Counted from the stretch's first letter, positions 40,693 through 49,747 are shown. The stretch: DNA of 64,000 nt from VBDM01 sp035280025 (GCA_035280025.1 DATEGT010000195.1:1-64000); one strand, 5' to 3'. Numbers and translations are program-made. The notes: generated from the sequence alone by a model not told the origin.

Positions 40693-41499
40693 TTAGTGCA
40701 CGTCCTTCCAGAATTCCTTGTAAAGGAGGTACGCAAACACGAGCAGCACCAGCAGCACGAGCAGGACGACGTACCCGGCCTGCTTGCGCTCCAGCTGATT
40801 CGGCTCGGACATCCAGGTCATGAAATTCACGAGATCCCGCACCAGGATGTCGTAGTCGCGCTGCGAAAGCGCCCCCGGGACCTCGGTCTTGATCGTCTTC
40901 AGGACGAAGCGTTCCCCGTCCTTGCCCGCCTGTTCCGGCGTGAGGACGTCGATCTTCCATGCGCTCGTCTGCTGCCGGGCGATCCCTTCGGCGTGTTCCA
41001 GGTCCTTGAACTTCCGCTCGACCTGCACCTGCTGTCCTGACAGCGTCCACAGCACGTTCGGCATGGCTACCCGGTCGTAGACCATGTTGTTCCAGCCCGT
41101 CGCGGACTCCTTGTCCCGGTAGAAGCTGCGCAGATACGTATACAGCCAGTCCGCTCCGCGCGCGCGGGCGATCACCGACAGGTCCGGAGGAGCCGTGCCG
41201 AGCCACTCCTTGGCCTCCTTCTTGGTCAGAGCGACGTTCATGAGCTCGCCGATCTTGTCGGCGGTAAACAGCAGGTTGTCCTTGATCTGCGCCTCGGTGA
41301 GGCCGATCTCCTCGAGCTTGCTGTAGCGCATCATCCCCGCGGCGTGGCAGTTCAGGCAGTAGTTGACGAGGGTACGCGCGCCCGCCTGCAGGCTGGCGAC
41401 ATCGCGCGGATCGATCGGCGCGGCATCCAGCCTGACGGATTCTTCCTGTGCCGTCGCCAGGGGCGCCGCGAGCGCGAGGAGAAGCAAAAGGATCCTCAT
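40693..41499 (-). CDS. petC: Cytochrome c1 of the bc1 complex
   Basis: The heme-c subunit that takes electrons from the Rieske protein and passes them to soluble cytochrome c. The 268-residue product has a signal peptide (MRILLLLLALAAPLATAQ), the heme site CLNCH (Cys48, Cys51, His52), the conserved Met region (NMVYDRVAMPNVLW) and a C-terminal membrane anchor (YVVLLVLLVLLVFAYLLYKEFW). It overlaps petB by 4 nt. Confidence 0.96.
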   Translation of the reverse strand: MRILLLLLALAAPLATAQEESVRLDAAPIDPRDVASLQAGARTLVNYCLNCHAAGMMRYSKLEEIGLTEAQIKDNLLFTADKIGELMNVALTKKEAKEWLGTAPPDLSVIARARGADWLYTYLRSFYRDKESATGWNNMVYDRVAMPNVLWTLSGQQVQVERKFKDLEHAEGIARQQTSAWKIDVLTPEQAGKDGERFVLKTIKTEVPGALSQRDYDILVRDLVNFMTWMSEPNQLERKQAGYVVLLVLLVLLVFAYLLYKEFWKDVH

Positions 41500-42896
41500 T
41501 TGCCCCTCACGCGGTTAGGTTCGGGGCTGCATTTGTCCATCTTCGACCACCAGGGCATGAGGAAGAAGAACAGGAAGTAGATCGCCGTCCCGACCTGCGC
41601 CGCGATGGTGCGTCCGCTGGTGACCGCCAGCGTACCCAGATAGCCGAGCTCGAAGAAAGCTACGACAAACACGGCGATCGCCGCCTTGGTGATCGGCCCC
41701 TTGTAGCGGATCGACTTCACGGGGCTGCGGTCGAGCCAGGGCAGCAGGAAGAAGATCATGACCGACACACCCATCAGGACCACGCCCCAGACCTTGGCGT
41801 CGAGCGTGAAGAACCCCGCCAACAGCACAATCGCCGCGGCGCCGACCACGGCTCTCACGACGGCGTTCTTGACGTTCCAGATGATCAGCGCGGCGAAGGC
41901 GATGACGCCGGGCGTGAGAACCCAGCGCACGAACTCGTCGGTCGTCGCGCGCAGAATCGAATAGTAGGGCGTGAAGTACCACACCGGAGCGATGTGCGGG
42001 GGCGTCTTCAGCGGATCGGCCGCGATGAAGTTGTTCGCCTCCAGGAAGTAGCCGCCACCCTCGGGTGCGAAGAACACCACGATCGCGAAGATGATGAGGA
42101 ACACCGCCACCCCGAAGGTGTCCTTGACCGTGTAGTAGGGGTGGAACGGGATCCCGTCCAGCGGCCTGCCGGTCTTGGAGTCCTTGGCGTTCTTGATCTC
42201 CACGCCGTCGGGGTTGTTCGAGCCGACCTCGTGCAGCGCGAGCAGATGGGCCACGACGAGCGCAAGAAGCACCAGAGGAACCGCGATCACGTGAAAAGCG
42301 AAGAAGCGATTGAGGGTCGCGTCCGACACCACGTAGTCGCCCCGGATCCAGATCGCGAGGTCCGGCCCGATGAAAGGTATCGCGCCGAAGAGGTTCACGA
42401 TCACCTGCGCGCCCCAGTACGACATCTGTCCCCAGGGAAGGAGGTAACCGAAGAATGCCTCCGCCATCAGGCAGAGGAATATGAGCATTCCGAAGATCCA
42501 CAGCAGCTCGCGCGGCTTGCGGTAGGATCCGTACAGCAGCCCGCGGAACATGTGGAGGTAGACGCAGATGAAGAAGAACGATGCGCCCGTCGAGTGCATG
42601 TAGCGGATCCACCAGCCCCACGGGACCTCGCGCATGATGTACTCGACCGAGGCGAACGCCTGCCCCGCGTCCGGCTTGTAGTTCATCGTCAGGAAGATAC
42701 CGGTGACGAGCTGCAGCACCAGCACGAACAGGGCGAGCGAGCCGAAGTAGTACCAGAAGTTGAAATTCTTGGGCGCGTAGTATTCGGCGAGGTGCGAGCG
42801 CCAGTTCTCCATCAGCGGGAAGCGCTGGTCGATCCAGGTGAGCAGGCCGTTGAACGGTCCCGCTCCGGTCACCGGCTGCTTTTCGGCCGCAGCCAT
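41496..42896 (-). CDS. petB: Cytochrome b of the bc1 complex
   Basis: The membrane core of ubiquinol:cytochrome c reductase, with two b hemes and the two quinone sites. The 466-residue product has about eight helices. Heme-ligand histidines are in IRYMHSTGASFFFICVYLHMFRGL and the paired FFAFHVIAVPLVLLALVVAHLLALHEVG, and the Qo-site PEWY-like segment is PVWYFTPYYS. The ATG at 42894-42896 follows GGGAG. It has an extra C-terminal region of helices compared with cyanobacterial b6, as is normal for proteobacteria. Confidence 0.97.
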   Translation of the reverse strand: MAAAEKQPVTGAGPFNGLLTWIDQRFPLMENWRSHLAEYYAPKNFNFWYYFGSLALFVLVLQLVTGIFLTMNYKPDAGQAFASVEYIMREVPWGWWIRYMHSTGASFFFICVYLHMFRGLLYGSYRKPRELLWIFGMLIFLCLMAEAFFGYLLPWGQMSYWGAQVIVNLFGAIPFIGPDLAIWIRGDYVVSDATLNRFFAFHVIAVPLVLLALVVAHLLALHEVGSNNPDGVEIKNAKDSKTGRPLDGIPFHPYYTVKDTFGVAVFLIIFAIVVFFAPEGGGYFLEANNFIAADPLKTPPHIAPVWYFTPYYSILRATTDEFVRWVLTPGVIAFAALIIWNVKNAVVRAVVGAAAIVLLAGFFTLDAKVWGVVLMGVSVMIFFLLPWLDRSPVKSIRYKGPITKAAIAVFVVAFFELGYLGTLAVTSGRTIAAQVGTAIYFLFFFLMPWWSKMDKCSPEPNRVRGK

Positions 42897-42898
42897 GT

Positions 42899-43501
42899 CT
42901 ACGCTCCCTTCTTGTCTTCGCCGATGAGGATCTTGTTGTCCGCCAGGAAAGTGTAGGGCGGGACCCTCAGGTTGTCGGGAGCGGGCTTGTTCTTGTATAC
43001 GCGGCCGGCAAGGTCGTAGAGCGAGCCGTGGCAGGGGCAATAAAAGCCGCCGTTCCAGTCCGGAGCGAACGGCTCGTTGCCCGCCTGGAGCTTGTCGATG
43101 GGCGTGCATCCGAGATGCGTGCAGATACCCACGACCACCAGATATTCGGGCTTGACCGAGCGAAACTCGTTGCGCGCGTACACGGGCGTCAGCTCGTCCT
43201 GCTTGCGCTTGCTCTGAGGGTCGGCGACCTTGTCGTCGTCCTTCTTGATCCCTTCGAGCATTTCCGGCGTGCGGTGGAGGATCCACACCGGCTGCCCGCG
43301 CCATTCAAAGGTCGCCATCTCTCCCGGCGCGAGGTGGCTGATGTCGGCCTCGACCGGCGCCCCCAGCGCCTTGGCGCGATCCGAAGGAAGCATCGAAGCG
43401 GCGAAGGGGACGGCGGTGGCCACCACTGCGGCACCGCCGGCGCAGGCGCTCGCGATGACCAGCGTTCGCCGGCCGCGGTTGATTCCCGCGTGATCTGTCA
43501 T
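42899..43501 (-). CDS. petA: Rieske iron-sulfur protein of the bc1 complex
   Basis: The mobile 2Fe-2S subunit that takes the first electron from ubiquinol. The 200-residue product has a Tat signal and anchor (NRGRRTLVIASACAGG, Arg11-Arg12), then the Rieske domain with box 1 CTHLGC (Cys127, His129, Cys132) and box 2 CPCHGS (Cys155, Cys157, His158). The ATG at 43499-43501 follows AAGGA. It is the first gene of petABC and has a good promoter. The Tat genes lie about 1.4 kb away, which fits its export route. Confidence 0.97.
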   Translation of the reverse strand: MTDHAGINRGRRTLVIASACAGGAAVVATAVPFAASMLPSDRAKALGAPVEADISHLAPGEMATFEWRGQPVWILHRTPEMLEGIKKDDDKVADPQSKRKQDELTPVYARNEFRSVKPEYLVVVGICTHLGCTPIDKLQAGNEPFAPDWNGGFYCPCHGSLYDLAGRVYKNKPAPDNLRVPPYTFLADNKILIGEDKKGA

Positions 43502-43543
43502 GGAGAAATCCTTGCTGAAAGAGGAATCTGTGGAAGAGCGCAA

Positions 43544-43572
43544 ATTATACAGAAAGCGCGCTGCGAGGCCAA
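43544..43572 (-). promoter_or_regulatory. Likely promoter of petABC
   Basis: On the minus strand TTGGCC (43567-43572) and a perfect TATAAT (43544-43549) are separated by 17 bp, about 42 bp before the petA start. The same 255-bp divergent gap precedes the degS-like gene; I see no clear promoter for that one. Confidence 0.6.
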
Positions 43573-43756
43573 ATTTTGGAACCCAACCCGTTGATTCCGG
43601 AAACGAATTCGCGGAGCCGCCCACGCCGCGCGGGCGCCGCAAGTGGATTTGGGCGATAATCGCGGCTTCAGGGAGTCCAGGTTACCGCCACGCTTTCCGC
43701 GAAAACGGCCACCGCGGACAAAGTCGTCAGTGATCCGGCATCGCCCGGAAGGTTTC

Positions 43757-44911
43757 ATGCGCAATCTTTGGCTCATCTTTGCCCAGGCCGCCACCGTCGC
43801 GGTGGGCGCGCTGTTCGTGGTCACCACGCTCAAGCCCGAATGGCTGGGCCGTTCCTCGTCCGGGCCGCAAGTGATCGAGCTGCGGCAAGCGACCCCGGCC
43901 GCTCTTCCCGGGCGGGCGACTTCCTACAGCGATGCGGTGAGAAAAGCGGTCCCGGCCGTCGTCAACATTTTCACGAGCAAGGAAATCAAGGCGCAGCGCC
44001 ATCCGTTTCTCGACGATCCCCTGTTCCGGCATTTCTTCGGTGACCGCCTGCAGGAGGAACCGCAGCGCGCGTCGAGCCTGGGCTCGGGCGTGATCGTCAG
44101 CTCCAAGGGCTACATCCTCACCAATCACCACGTCGTCGAGGCCGCCGACGAGATCGAGGTCGCCCTCGTAGACGGCACGAAGCTCAAGGCGCGCGCAGTG
44201 GGCTCGGACCCCGAGAGCGATATCGCGGTGCTGCAGGTCGAAGGCCGACCGGTTCCGGCGATCACGTTCGGCGATGCCGACTCGCTGCGCGTCGGGGACG
44301 TGGTGCTCGCCATCGGCAATCCCTTCGGCGTGGGACAAACGGTGACGATGGGCATCGTTTCCGCGCTGGGACGGAGCCAGCTCGGAATCAACACGTTCGA
44401 GAACTTCATCCAGACCGACGCCGCGATCAACCCCGGCAACTCCGGGGGCGCGCTGATCGACACGGCCGGCAATCTCGTCGGCATCAACACCGCGATCTTC
44501 TCGCGCTCGGGAGGATCCCTGGGCATTGGTTTCGCGATACCCGCATCGAGCGCCAAGCAGGTCATGGAGCAGATCATCGAGACCGGCAGCGTAACCCGCG
44601 GCTGGATCGGAGTGGAGGCTCGGGAAATCGCCCCGGAAATCAGCGATCCGGGCCAGGATTCCTCGACCAGCGGAGTTCTGATCGCCGGAGTGCGGCGCGG
44701 CGAGCCGGCGGACAAGGCGGGCCTTAGAGCAGGGGACGTTCTCGTGGCCATCAACGGCAAGCCGGTCAAGGACTCGACCTCGATGCTCAATCTGGTCGCT
44801 GCGCTCGTTCCGGGTCAATCGGCGTCGATCCGGTACCGGCGCGACAACCAGGACGGCGAGGTGCAGGTGACCGTCGGCAAGCGTCCCGCCCAGCAGCGCC
44901 GTCGCCGCTGA
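43757..44911 (+). CDS. degS: DegS/HtrA-type periplasmic serine protease
   Basis: A membrane-anchored trypsin-like protease that senses or removes misfolded envelope proteins. The 384-residue product has an N-terminal anchor (MRNLWLIFAQAATVAVGALFV), the protease domain with catalytic His125 (TNHHVVEAA), Asp155 (ESDIAVL) and Ser229 (NPGNSGGAL), and one PDZ domain (about residues 270-370). One PDZ plus an anchor fits DegS/AlgW rather than two-PDZ DegP. It is the only plus-strand gene between tatC and petA. I did not see rseA or sigma-E in the window. Confidence 0.92.
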   Translation: MRNLWLIFAQAATVAVGALFVVTTLKPEWLGRSSSGPQVIELRQATPAALPGRATSYSDAVRKAVPAVVNIFTSKEIKAQRHPFLDDPLFRHFFGDRLQEEPQRASSLGSGVIVSSKGYILTNHHVVEAADEIEVALVDGTKLKARAVGSDPESDIAVLQVEGRPVPAITFGDADSLRVGDVVLAIGNPFGVGQTVTMGIVSALGRSQLGINTFENFIQTDAAINPGNSGGALIDTAGNLVGINTAIFSRSGGSLGIGFAIPASSAKQVMEQIIETGSVTRGWIGVEAREIAPEISDPGQDSSTSGVLIAGVRRGEPADKAGLRAGDVLVAINGKPVKDSTSMLNLVAALVPGQSASIRYRRDNQDGEVQVTVGKRPAQQRRRR

Positions 44912-44929
44912 CGACGGGACTTCGCGCGG

Positions 44930-45700
44930 CTACTTCTGCCCCGCTTCCGTCTGCTCGACGTCCTTTTCCGCAGTTTCGCCCGTCGCTTGCGGGCGCCCGA
45001 CGAGACGCGCCGCCACGATGCCGAGCTCGTAGAGGAACCACAGGGGCACCGCGAGCATCACCTGCGAGATCACATCGGGCGGCGTGAAAATCGCGCCGAT
45101 GACGAATGCTCCCACGATCACGTAGGGCCGGATGTGCTTCAGCTTGTCAATCGAGACGACGCCGACCCGCACCAGCACGATGACCGCGACCGGCACCTCG
45201 AACGTGACCCCGAACGCGACGAAGGTCGTCAGCACGAAGGAAAGGTACTTGTCGATGTCGGTCATCCACGCGACGCCTTCGGGCGCGATCGACGCCATGA
45301 ACTTGAACACCACCGGGAACACCAGGAAGTACGCGAACGACATGCCGACCAGGAACAGGAGCGAACTGGCGAAGACCAGCGGCAGCACCAGCCGCTTTTC
45401 ATGCAGGTAGAGCCCCGGTGCGACGAACGCCCACACCTGGTAGAGAACGTAGGGCAGCGCGATCACGAACGCGACCAGGAAAGCGACCTTGACCGGCACC
45501 AGGAACACGCCGACCACGTCCGTGGCGATCATCTGCCCGCCGACGGGCAGGGCGGCAATCAAGGGCCTCGCGAGTATCGCGTAAAGATCCCGCGCCCAGG
45601 GAAAGAGACACAGGAACACGACGATCACCGCGAGAATCGCCCGCAGGAGCCGGTCGCGCAGCTCGACCAGATGAGAGATGAAGGTGTCCTGCGAGGTCAT
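44930..45700 (-). CDS. tatC: Sec-independent (Tat) translocase subunit TatC
   Basis: The polytopic Tat subunit that recognises twin-arginine signals. The 256-residue product has six helices and the conserved FISHLVELRDRLLRA start, FVAPGLYLHEKR loop, the periplasmic FMASIAPEG segment and VGAFVIGAIFTPPDVISQ. The C-terminus is a longer charged tail (GRPQATGETAEKDVEQTEAGQK). It is the last gene of tatABC, 13 bp after tatB. Confidence 0.97.
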   Translation of the reverse strand: MTSQDTFISHLVELRDRLLRAILAVIVVFLCLFPWARDLYAILARPLIAALPVGGQMIATDVVGVFLVPVKVAFLVAFVIALPYVLYQVWAFVAPGLYLHEKRLVLPLVFASSLLFLVGMSFAYFLVFPVVFKFMASIAPEGVAWMTDIDKYLSFVLTTFVAFGVTFEVPVAVIVLVRVGVVSIDKLKHIRPYVIVGAFVIGAIFTPPDVISQVMLAVPLWFLYELGIVAARLVGRPQATGETAEKDVEQTEAGQK

Positions 45701-45713
45701 TCAGGCCGGAGGC

Positions 45714-46130
45714 TCAGGCGGCGGTTTTCTCCGGCGGTGAAGGCGCACCCTGCGGCGCGTCGCCGGCTTCTTGGGCAGGCGCCGCGGGTTGCGCAGCCTG
45801 CGGGGACGCCGAGGAGGCGGTCTCGCCGCCCTGCGCCAGCGAATTGAGCTCGCTCCCGGTCTTGGCAGCCTCGGCCTGCACGGAGCTCACCGCGCTGGTA
45901 ACGCTGCTCTCGAACCCTCGTGCCGCGTCTTCGAACGTGGTCTTGAACTTGCGCAGCTCCTCCAGCTCGATCTCGCGGTTGATGTCGGCCTTGACATCGT
46001 TGACATAGCGCTGCAGGCGGCCGAACAAATGGCCCATGGTGCGCGCCACGCGCGGCAGCCGCTCCGGCCCGATCACGATGAGCGCCACCACGGCGATCAC
46101 CATCAGTTCGGAGAATCCGACGTCAAACAC
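45714..46130 (-). CDS. tatB: Tat translocase subunit TatB
   Basis: The single-span subunit that forms the substrate-receptor complex with TatC. The 138-residue product has the start MFDVGFSELMVIAVVALIVIGPERLPRVAR with membrane helix and hinge, an amphipathic helix, and a long Ala/Glu/Pro-rich tail that is less conserved. Placement between tatA and tatC confirms it. Confidence 0.95.
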   Translation of the reverse strand: MFDVGFSELMVIAVVALIVIGPERLPRVARTMGHLFGRLQRYVNDVKADINREIELEELRKFKTTFEDAARGFESSVTSAVSSVQAEAAKTGSELNSLAQGGETASSASPQAAQPAAPAQEAGDAPQGAPSPPEKTAA

Positions 46131-46187
46131 GTTGGTTGAACCTTCGCGGCCGGGACGGACCCGGCAATGCGATCGCGGCGCGGACCC

Positions 46188-46418
46188 TCAGGTCTTGGCC
46201 TTGTCCTTGATTTCGCCTTCGATGGTGCGGCCGGTCATCTGGGCCGCCGGGCCGCCGTCGGCGGGCTTGTCGTCGCCTGCGCCTTTCATTCCGTCCTTGA
46301 AGCCGCGCACCGCGCCGCCGAGATCGGCTCCGATGTTACGAATCTTCTTCGTGCCGAATATGAGCAGGACCACCAGAAGCACGATCAACCAATGCCAGAT
46401 ACTCAGTCCACCAGGCAT
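46188..46418 (-). CDS. tatA: Tat translocase subunit TatA
   Basis: The pore-forming Tat subunit. The 76-residue product has the membrane helix IWHWLIVLLVVLLIFGTKKIRNIG, followed by the conserved amphipathic helix (ADLGGAVRGFKDGMKGAG) and a charged tail. The N-terminus MPGGLSIWHWL matches TatA/E proteins. It is 12 bp after the HIT gene and 57 bp before tatB. Confidence 0.95.
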   Translation of the reverse strand: MPGGLSIWHWLIVLLVVLLIFGTKKIRNIGADLGGAVRGFKDGMKGAGDDKPADGGPAAQMTGRTIEGEIKDKAKT

Positions 46419-46430
46419 AACACGACTCCT

Positions 46431-46784
46431 TCAAGTGCGTTTCAGCATCGGACCCAGGGTTTCCGGGCCGCCGATGACATGGACGTGTAGATGATACACC
46501 TCCTGCCGACCCACACGCCCCGAGTTGATGATGGTGCGAAAGCCGTCGGTCGAGCCCTGCTCGCGCGCAAGGCGCGGCGCGGTTGCAAGAATCTTGCCCA
46601 GGATCGCCTGATGGCTCATGTCGCATTCCGCGAGGGAGGCTATGTGCTGCTTGGGAATGATCATGAAGTGCACCGGCGCGAGCGGCTGGATGTCGTGGAA
46701 CGCGAATATGTCCGCGTCCTCGTACACCTTGCGGCTGGGAATCTCGCCCCGCACGATCCTGCAGAAAATGCAGTCCGACGCCAT
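46431..46784 (-). CDS. HIT-family nucleotide hydrolase
   Basis: A 117-residue histidine-triad protein (HinT type), hydrolysing AMP-linked substrates such as aminoacyl or lysyl adenylates. The family start is CIFCRIVRGEIPSRKVYEDADIFAFHDI, and the triad is VYHLHVHVIGG. The ATG at 46782-46784 lies two bases after hisE; the longer frame upstream is a hisE shadow. Its place between hisE and tatA is normal in betaproteobacteria. Confidence 0.95.
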   Translation of the reverse strand: MASDCIFCRIVRGEIPSRKVYEDADIFAFHDIQPLAPVHFMIIPKQHIASLAECDMSHQAILGKILATAPRLAREQGSTDGFRTIINSGRVGRQEVYHLHVHVIGGPETLGPMLKRT

Positions 46785-46786
46785 GC

Positions 46787-47131
46787 CTACTTCCGCTCGG
46801 CGTTCGCGCGCCGCTTGTCCTGCCGCGCCGCCTTCTCGTCGATCCCGGAAATCCCCTCGCGCCGGCGCAGCTCCGCGAGCACGTCCGCCGGGCGCAGGCC
46901 GAAATGCGCCAGCATGATGAGGCAGTGGAACCACAGGTCCGCGGTCTCTCCGACGATGCGCAGCCGATCTCCGTCCTTCGCCGCCATGACGGTCTCGGTC
47001 GCCTCCTCGCCGACCTTTTTCAGGATCGCGTCCGGTCCGCGGGCGAACAGGCGCGCCACGTACGATTTCTCGGCGTCGCCGCCCTTGCGGCTCTCGACCA
47101 CGTCGGCCAGGCGCTCGAGGATGTCGCTCAT
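46787..47131 (-). CDS. hisE: Phosphoribosyl-ATP pyrophosphatase HisE
   Basis: Removes pyrophosphate from PR-ATP, the second step of histidine synthesis. The 114-residue all-helical product has ILERLADVVESRKGGDAEKSYVARLF, KKVGEEATETVMAAKDG and the E-x3-D-like LWFHCLIMLAHFGL. A charged C-terminal tail (KAARQDKRRANAERK) is longer than usual. It overlaps hisI by 4 nt and is a separate gene, not a HisIE fusion. Confidence 0.95.
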   Translation of the reverse strand: MSDILERLADVVESRKGGDAEKSYVARLFARGPDAILKKVGEEATETVMAAKDGDRLRIVGETADLWFHCLIMLAHFGLRPADVLAELRRREGISGIDEKAARQDKRRANAERK

Positions 47132-47517
47132 CGGTTGTATATCTCCTTCGGATCCTTGAGCACGGGTTCTACCTCCAGCCAACGCCCGTTTTCGAGCTTC
47201 TGGAAAAAGCAGCTGTGCCGGCCGGTGTGGCAGGCGATGCTCCCGGCTTGCTCCACTTTCAGCAGCAGCACGTCCTCGTCGCAATCCAGCCGGATCTCGC
47301 GCACCGTCTGGACGTTCCCCGACTGCTCGCCTTTCTTCCACAGGCGCTTGCGCGTGCGCGACCAGTAGTGCGCCTGCCCCGTCGCCACGGTTTTCGCGAG
47401 GGACTCGCGGTTCATCCAGGCGAGCGTCAGCACGTCGTTCGTCGACAGCTCCTGCGCGATCGCCGGGACGAGGCCGTGCTCGTCCCACTTTACCTTGTCC
47501 AACCAGCTGTCCGCCAT
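47128..47517 (-). CDS. hisI: Phosphoribosyl-AMP cyclohydrolase HisI
   Basis: Opens the adenine ring of PR-AMP in histidine synthesis. The 129-residue product has LAWMNRESLAKTVATGQAHYWSRTRKRLWKKGEQSGN and the metal-binding CDEDVLLLKVEQ with HTGRHSCFF. It is 12 bp after hisF. Confidence 0.96.
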   Translation of the reverse strand: MADSWLDKVKWDEHGLVPAIAQELSTNDVLTLAWMNRESLAKTVATGQAHYWSRTRKRLWKKGEQSGNVQTVREIRLDCDEDVLLLKVEQAGSIACHTGRHSCFFQKLENGRWLEVEPVLKDPKEIYNR

Positions 47518-47529
47518 CGTCTCCGCCGT

Positions 47530-48288
47530 TCAAAGCCTTACTTCGATCCCGCGCCTCGCCATGAATTCCTTCGCCTCGCGCACGGTGAATTCGCCGAAAT
47601 GAAAAATGCTGGCGGCGAGCACTGCGTCGGCGCGCCCTTCGAAGACACCCTGCACGAGATCTTCCAGCCCGCCGACCCCGCCGCTCGCGATCACCGGCAC
47701 GCTCACCGCGTCAGCGACGGCGCGCGTAAGCGCGAGGTCGAAGCCCTCCCGCGTGCCGTCGCGGTCCATGCTGGTGAGCAGTATTTCGCCCGCGCCCAGT
47801 TCCTGCATTCTACGCGCCCAGTCGACCGCATCCAATCCCGTTCCCCTGCGTCCGCCGTGGGTGAAGACCTCCCAGCGGGCTCCGGCGCGCTTGGCGTCGA
47901 TCGCGACGACGATGCACTGCGAGCCGTAGCGTCCCGCGGCGTCCGCGACGAGCTGCGGGCTCTGCACCGCCGCGGTGTTGATCGAGACCTTGTCGGCCCC
48001 GGCGTTCAGCAGCCGCCGCACGTCGTCGACCTTGCGCACGCCGCCGCCGACCGTGAGGGGGATGAAGACCCGGGCCGCGACGCGCTCCACGATCGGAAGG
48101 ATCAGATCGCGATCGTCGGAGCTCGCGGTAATATCGAGAAAGGTCAACTCGTCCGCGCCCTGCTCGTTGTAGCGCCGCGCGATCTCGACCGGGTCGCCCG
48201 CGTCGCGCAGCCCCACGAAATTGACCCCTTTCACGACGCGCCCGCGGTCGACATCCAGGCAAGGGATGATGCGCTTGGCAAGTGCCAT
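47530..48288 (-). CDS. hisF: Imidazole glycerol phosphate synthase cyclase subunit HisF
   Basis: The (beta/alpha)8 subunit that uses ammonia from HisH to close the imidazole ring. The 252-residue product starts MALAKRIIPCLDVDRGRVVKGVNF with the catalytic Asp11, and has ELTFLDITAS, LTVGGGVR, SINTAAVQSPQ and ASGGVGGLEDL. The ATG at 48286-48288 lies 11 bp after hisA. It pairs with HisH encoded two genes upstream. Confidence 0.97.
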   Translation of the reverse strand: MALAKRIIPCLDVDRGRVVKGVNFVGLRDAGDPVEIARRYNEQGADELTFLDITASSDDRDLILPIVERVAARVFIPLTVGGGVRKVDDVRRLLNAGADKVSINTAAVQSPQLVADAAGRYGSQCIVVAIDAKRAGARWEVFTHGGRRGTGLDAVDWARRMQELGAGEILLTSMDRDGTREGFDLALTRAVADAVSVPVIASGGVGGLEDLVQGVFEGRADAVLAASIFHFGEFTVREAKEFMARRGIEVRL

Positions 48289-48299
48289 CGGCGAGCCGA

Positions 48300-49049
48300 T
48301 CAGTCCTTGCTCTTTCCCAGCTTGTCCGCCTCGGCTTGAGCTTTCTTGAAATCGAGGGTGCCTTGATAGATCGCGCGGCCTGTGATCACCGCGTTGATCC
48401 CCTCGGACTCGATCTTGCAGAGTGTCTTGACGTCTTCGATGCTGGTGAGGCCGCCGCTTGCGATCACCGGAACGCGCAACTCCTTGGCGAGCTTCACCGT
48501 CGCGTCGACGTTCACGCCGGTAAGCATGCCGTCGCGGCCGATGTCGGTATAGATGACGGCTTCCACCCCGTAGTCCTGGAACTTCTTCGCGAGGTCCACC
48601 ACGTCGTGCCCGGTCATCTTGGACCATCCCTCCACGGCGACCTTGCCGTCCTTCGCGTCGAGCGCCACGATGATGTGCCCGCCGAAAGCGGTGCTGGCAT
48701 CCTGGAGGAAACCGGGATTCTTGACGGCGGCGGTACCGATGATGACGTAGCTCACGCCGAGGTCGAGATAGTGCTCGATGGTGTCCAGGTCGCGGATCCC
48801 TCCGCCGAGCTGGACCGGCACGGAGTCGCCGAGCTCGCGCAGGATGGTGCGGATGATTGCCTCGTGCTTCGGTTTCCCGGCGGCCGCGCCGTTAAGGTCG
48901 ACGACGTGGAGCCGCCGCGCGCCCTCGGCCTTCCAATGCTTCGCCATGGCGACCGGGTCTTCCGAGTACACCGTGGCGTCGCTCATCCTTCCCTGTTTCA
49001 GGCGGACGCAGTGGCCGTCCTTGATGTCAAGAGCCGGAATGATAAGCAT
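48300..49049 (-). CDS. hisA: ProFAR isomerase HisA
   Basis: Isomerises ProFAR to PRFAR by an Amadori rearrangement. The 249-residue TIM-barrel product starts MLIIPALDIKDGHCVRLKQG with the catalytic Asp8, and has HVVDLNGAAAGKP, QLGGGIRDL, IYTDIGRDGMLTG and ASGGLTS. It is 48 bp after hisH. The short C-terminal Lys-rich end is unremarkable. Confidence 0.97.
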   Translation of the reverse strand: MLIIPALDIKDGHCVRLKQGRMSDATVYSEDPVAMAKHWKAEGARRLHVVDLNGAAAGKPKHEAIIRTILRELGDSVPVQLGGGIRDLDTIEHYLDLGVSYVIIGTAAVKNPGFLQDASTAFGGHIIVALDAKDGKVAVEGWSKMTGHDVVDLAKKFQDYGVEAVIYTDIGRDGMLTGVNVDATVKLAKELRVPVIASGGLTSIEDVKTLCKIESEGINAVITGRAIYQGTLDFKKAQAEADKLGKSKD

Positions 49050-49097
49050 TGAGTCGGGAAAAGCTCGAGCCCCGAGGAGGACCGACGATGGACGGAT

Positions 49098-49730
49098 TCA
49101 GGGATTCCAGTGGAGGAAGTTGGCGAGTAGCCGCAGGCCTGCAGTGTCGCTTTTTTCTGGGTGGAACTGTACCGCGAAAATGTTATCTCGCGCCACCGCA
49201 CAGGTAAAGGGGATGCCGTACTCGGTCGTGCCTTGCACCAGACCGGGCTCCCCGACCTCCGGGAAATAGCTGTGCACGAAGTAGAAACGGCTCCCGTCCT
49301 CGATCCCCGACCACAGCGGGTGTCGCGCCTGCCTCACTCGATTCCAACCCATGTGGGGGACCTTGAGCCGCCCGCCCTCCGGATCGAACATCGGCGAGTC
49401 CGGAAACCGGCGAACGGCGCCGGGGAGCAGCTTCAATCCCTCTACCCCGCCCTCGTCGCTACGCTCGAACAGCATCTGGAGTCCGATGCAGATCCCGAGA
49501 AACGGCTTCGCGCGCGCCGCCTCCACGACCGCCGCTCTGAGTCCGCGTGCGTCCATTTCGCGCATGCAGTCCGGCATCGCCCCCTGTCCCGGAAAAACCA
49601 CGCGCTCGGCGCCCGAAACGCGCGCCGGATCGGAAGTCACTTCGACTCGGGCTTTCGGCGCGACGTGCTCCACCGCCTTGGACACCGAGTGGAGGTTCCC
49701 CATGCCGTAATCGACGACTGCGACGCGCAT
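49098..49730 (-). CDS. hisH: Imidazole glycerol phosphate synthase glutaminase subunit HisH
   Basis: Class I glutamine amidotransferase that supplies ammonia to HisF. The 210-residue product starts MRVAVVDYGMGNLHSVSKAVEH, carries the nucleophile in GICIGLQMLF and the His/Glu of the triad in AVQFHPEKS. The ATG at 49728-49730 was chosen over the longer frame, as it gives the family start. It is 17 bp after hisB. Confidence 0.96.
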   Translation of the reverse strand: MRVAVVDYGMGNLHSVSKAVEHVAPKARVEVTSDPARVSGAERVVFPGQGAMPDCMREMDARGLRAAVVEAARAKPFLGICIGLQMLFERSDEGGVEGLKLLPGAVRRFPDSPMFDPEGGRLKVPHMGWNRVRQARHPLWSGIEDGSRFYFVHSYFPEVGEPGLVQGTTEYGIPFTCAVARDNIFAVQFHPEKSDTAGLRLLANFLHWNP

Positions 49731-49747
49731 CGCGGGTCGAGACGAAG

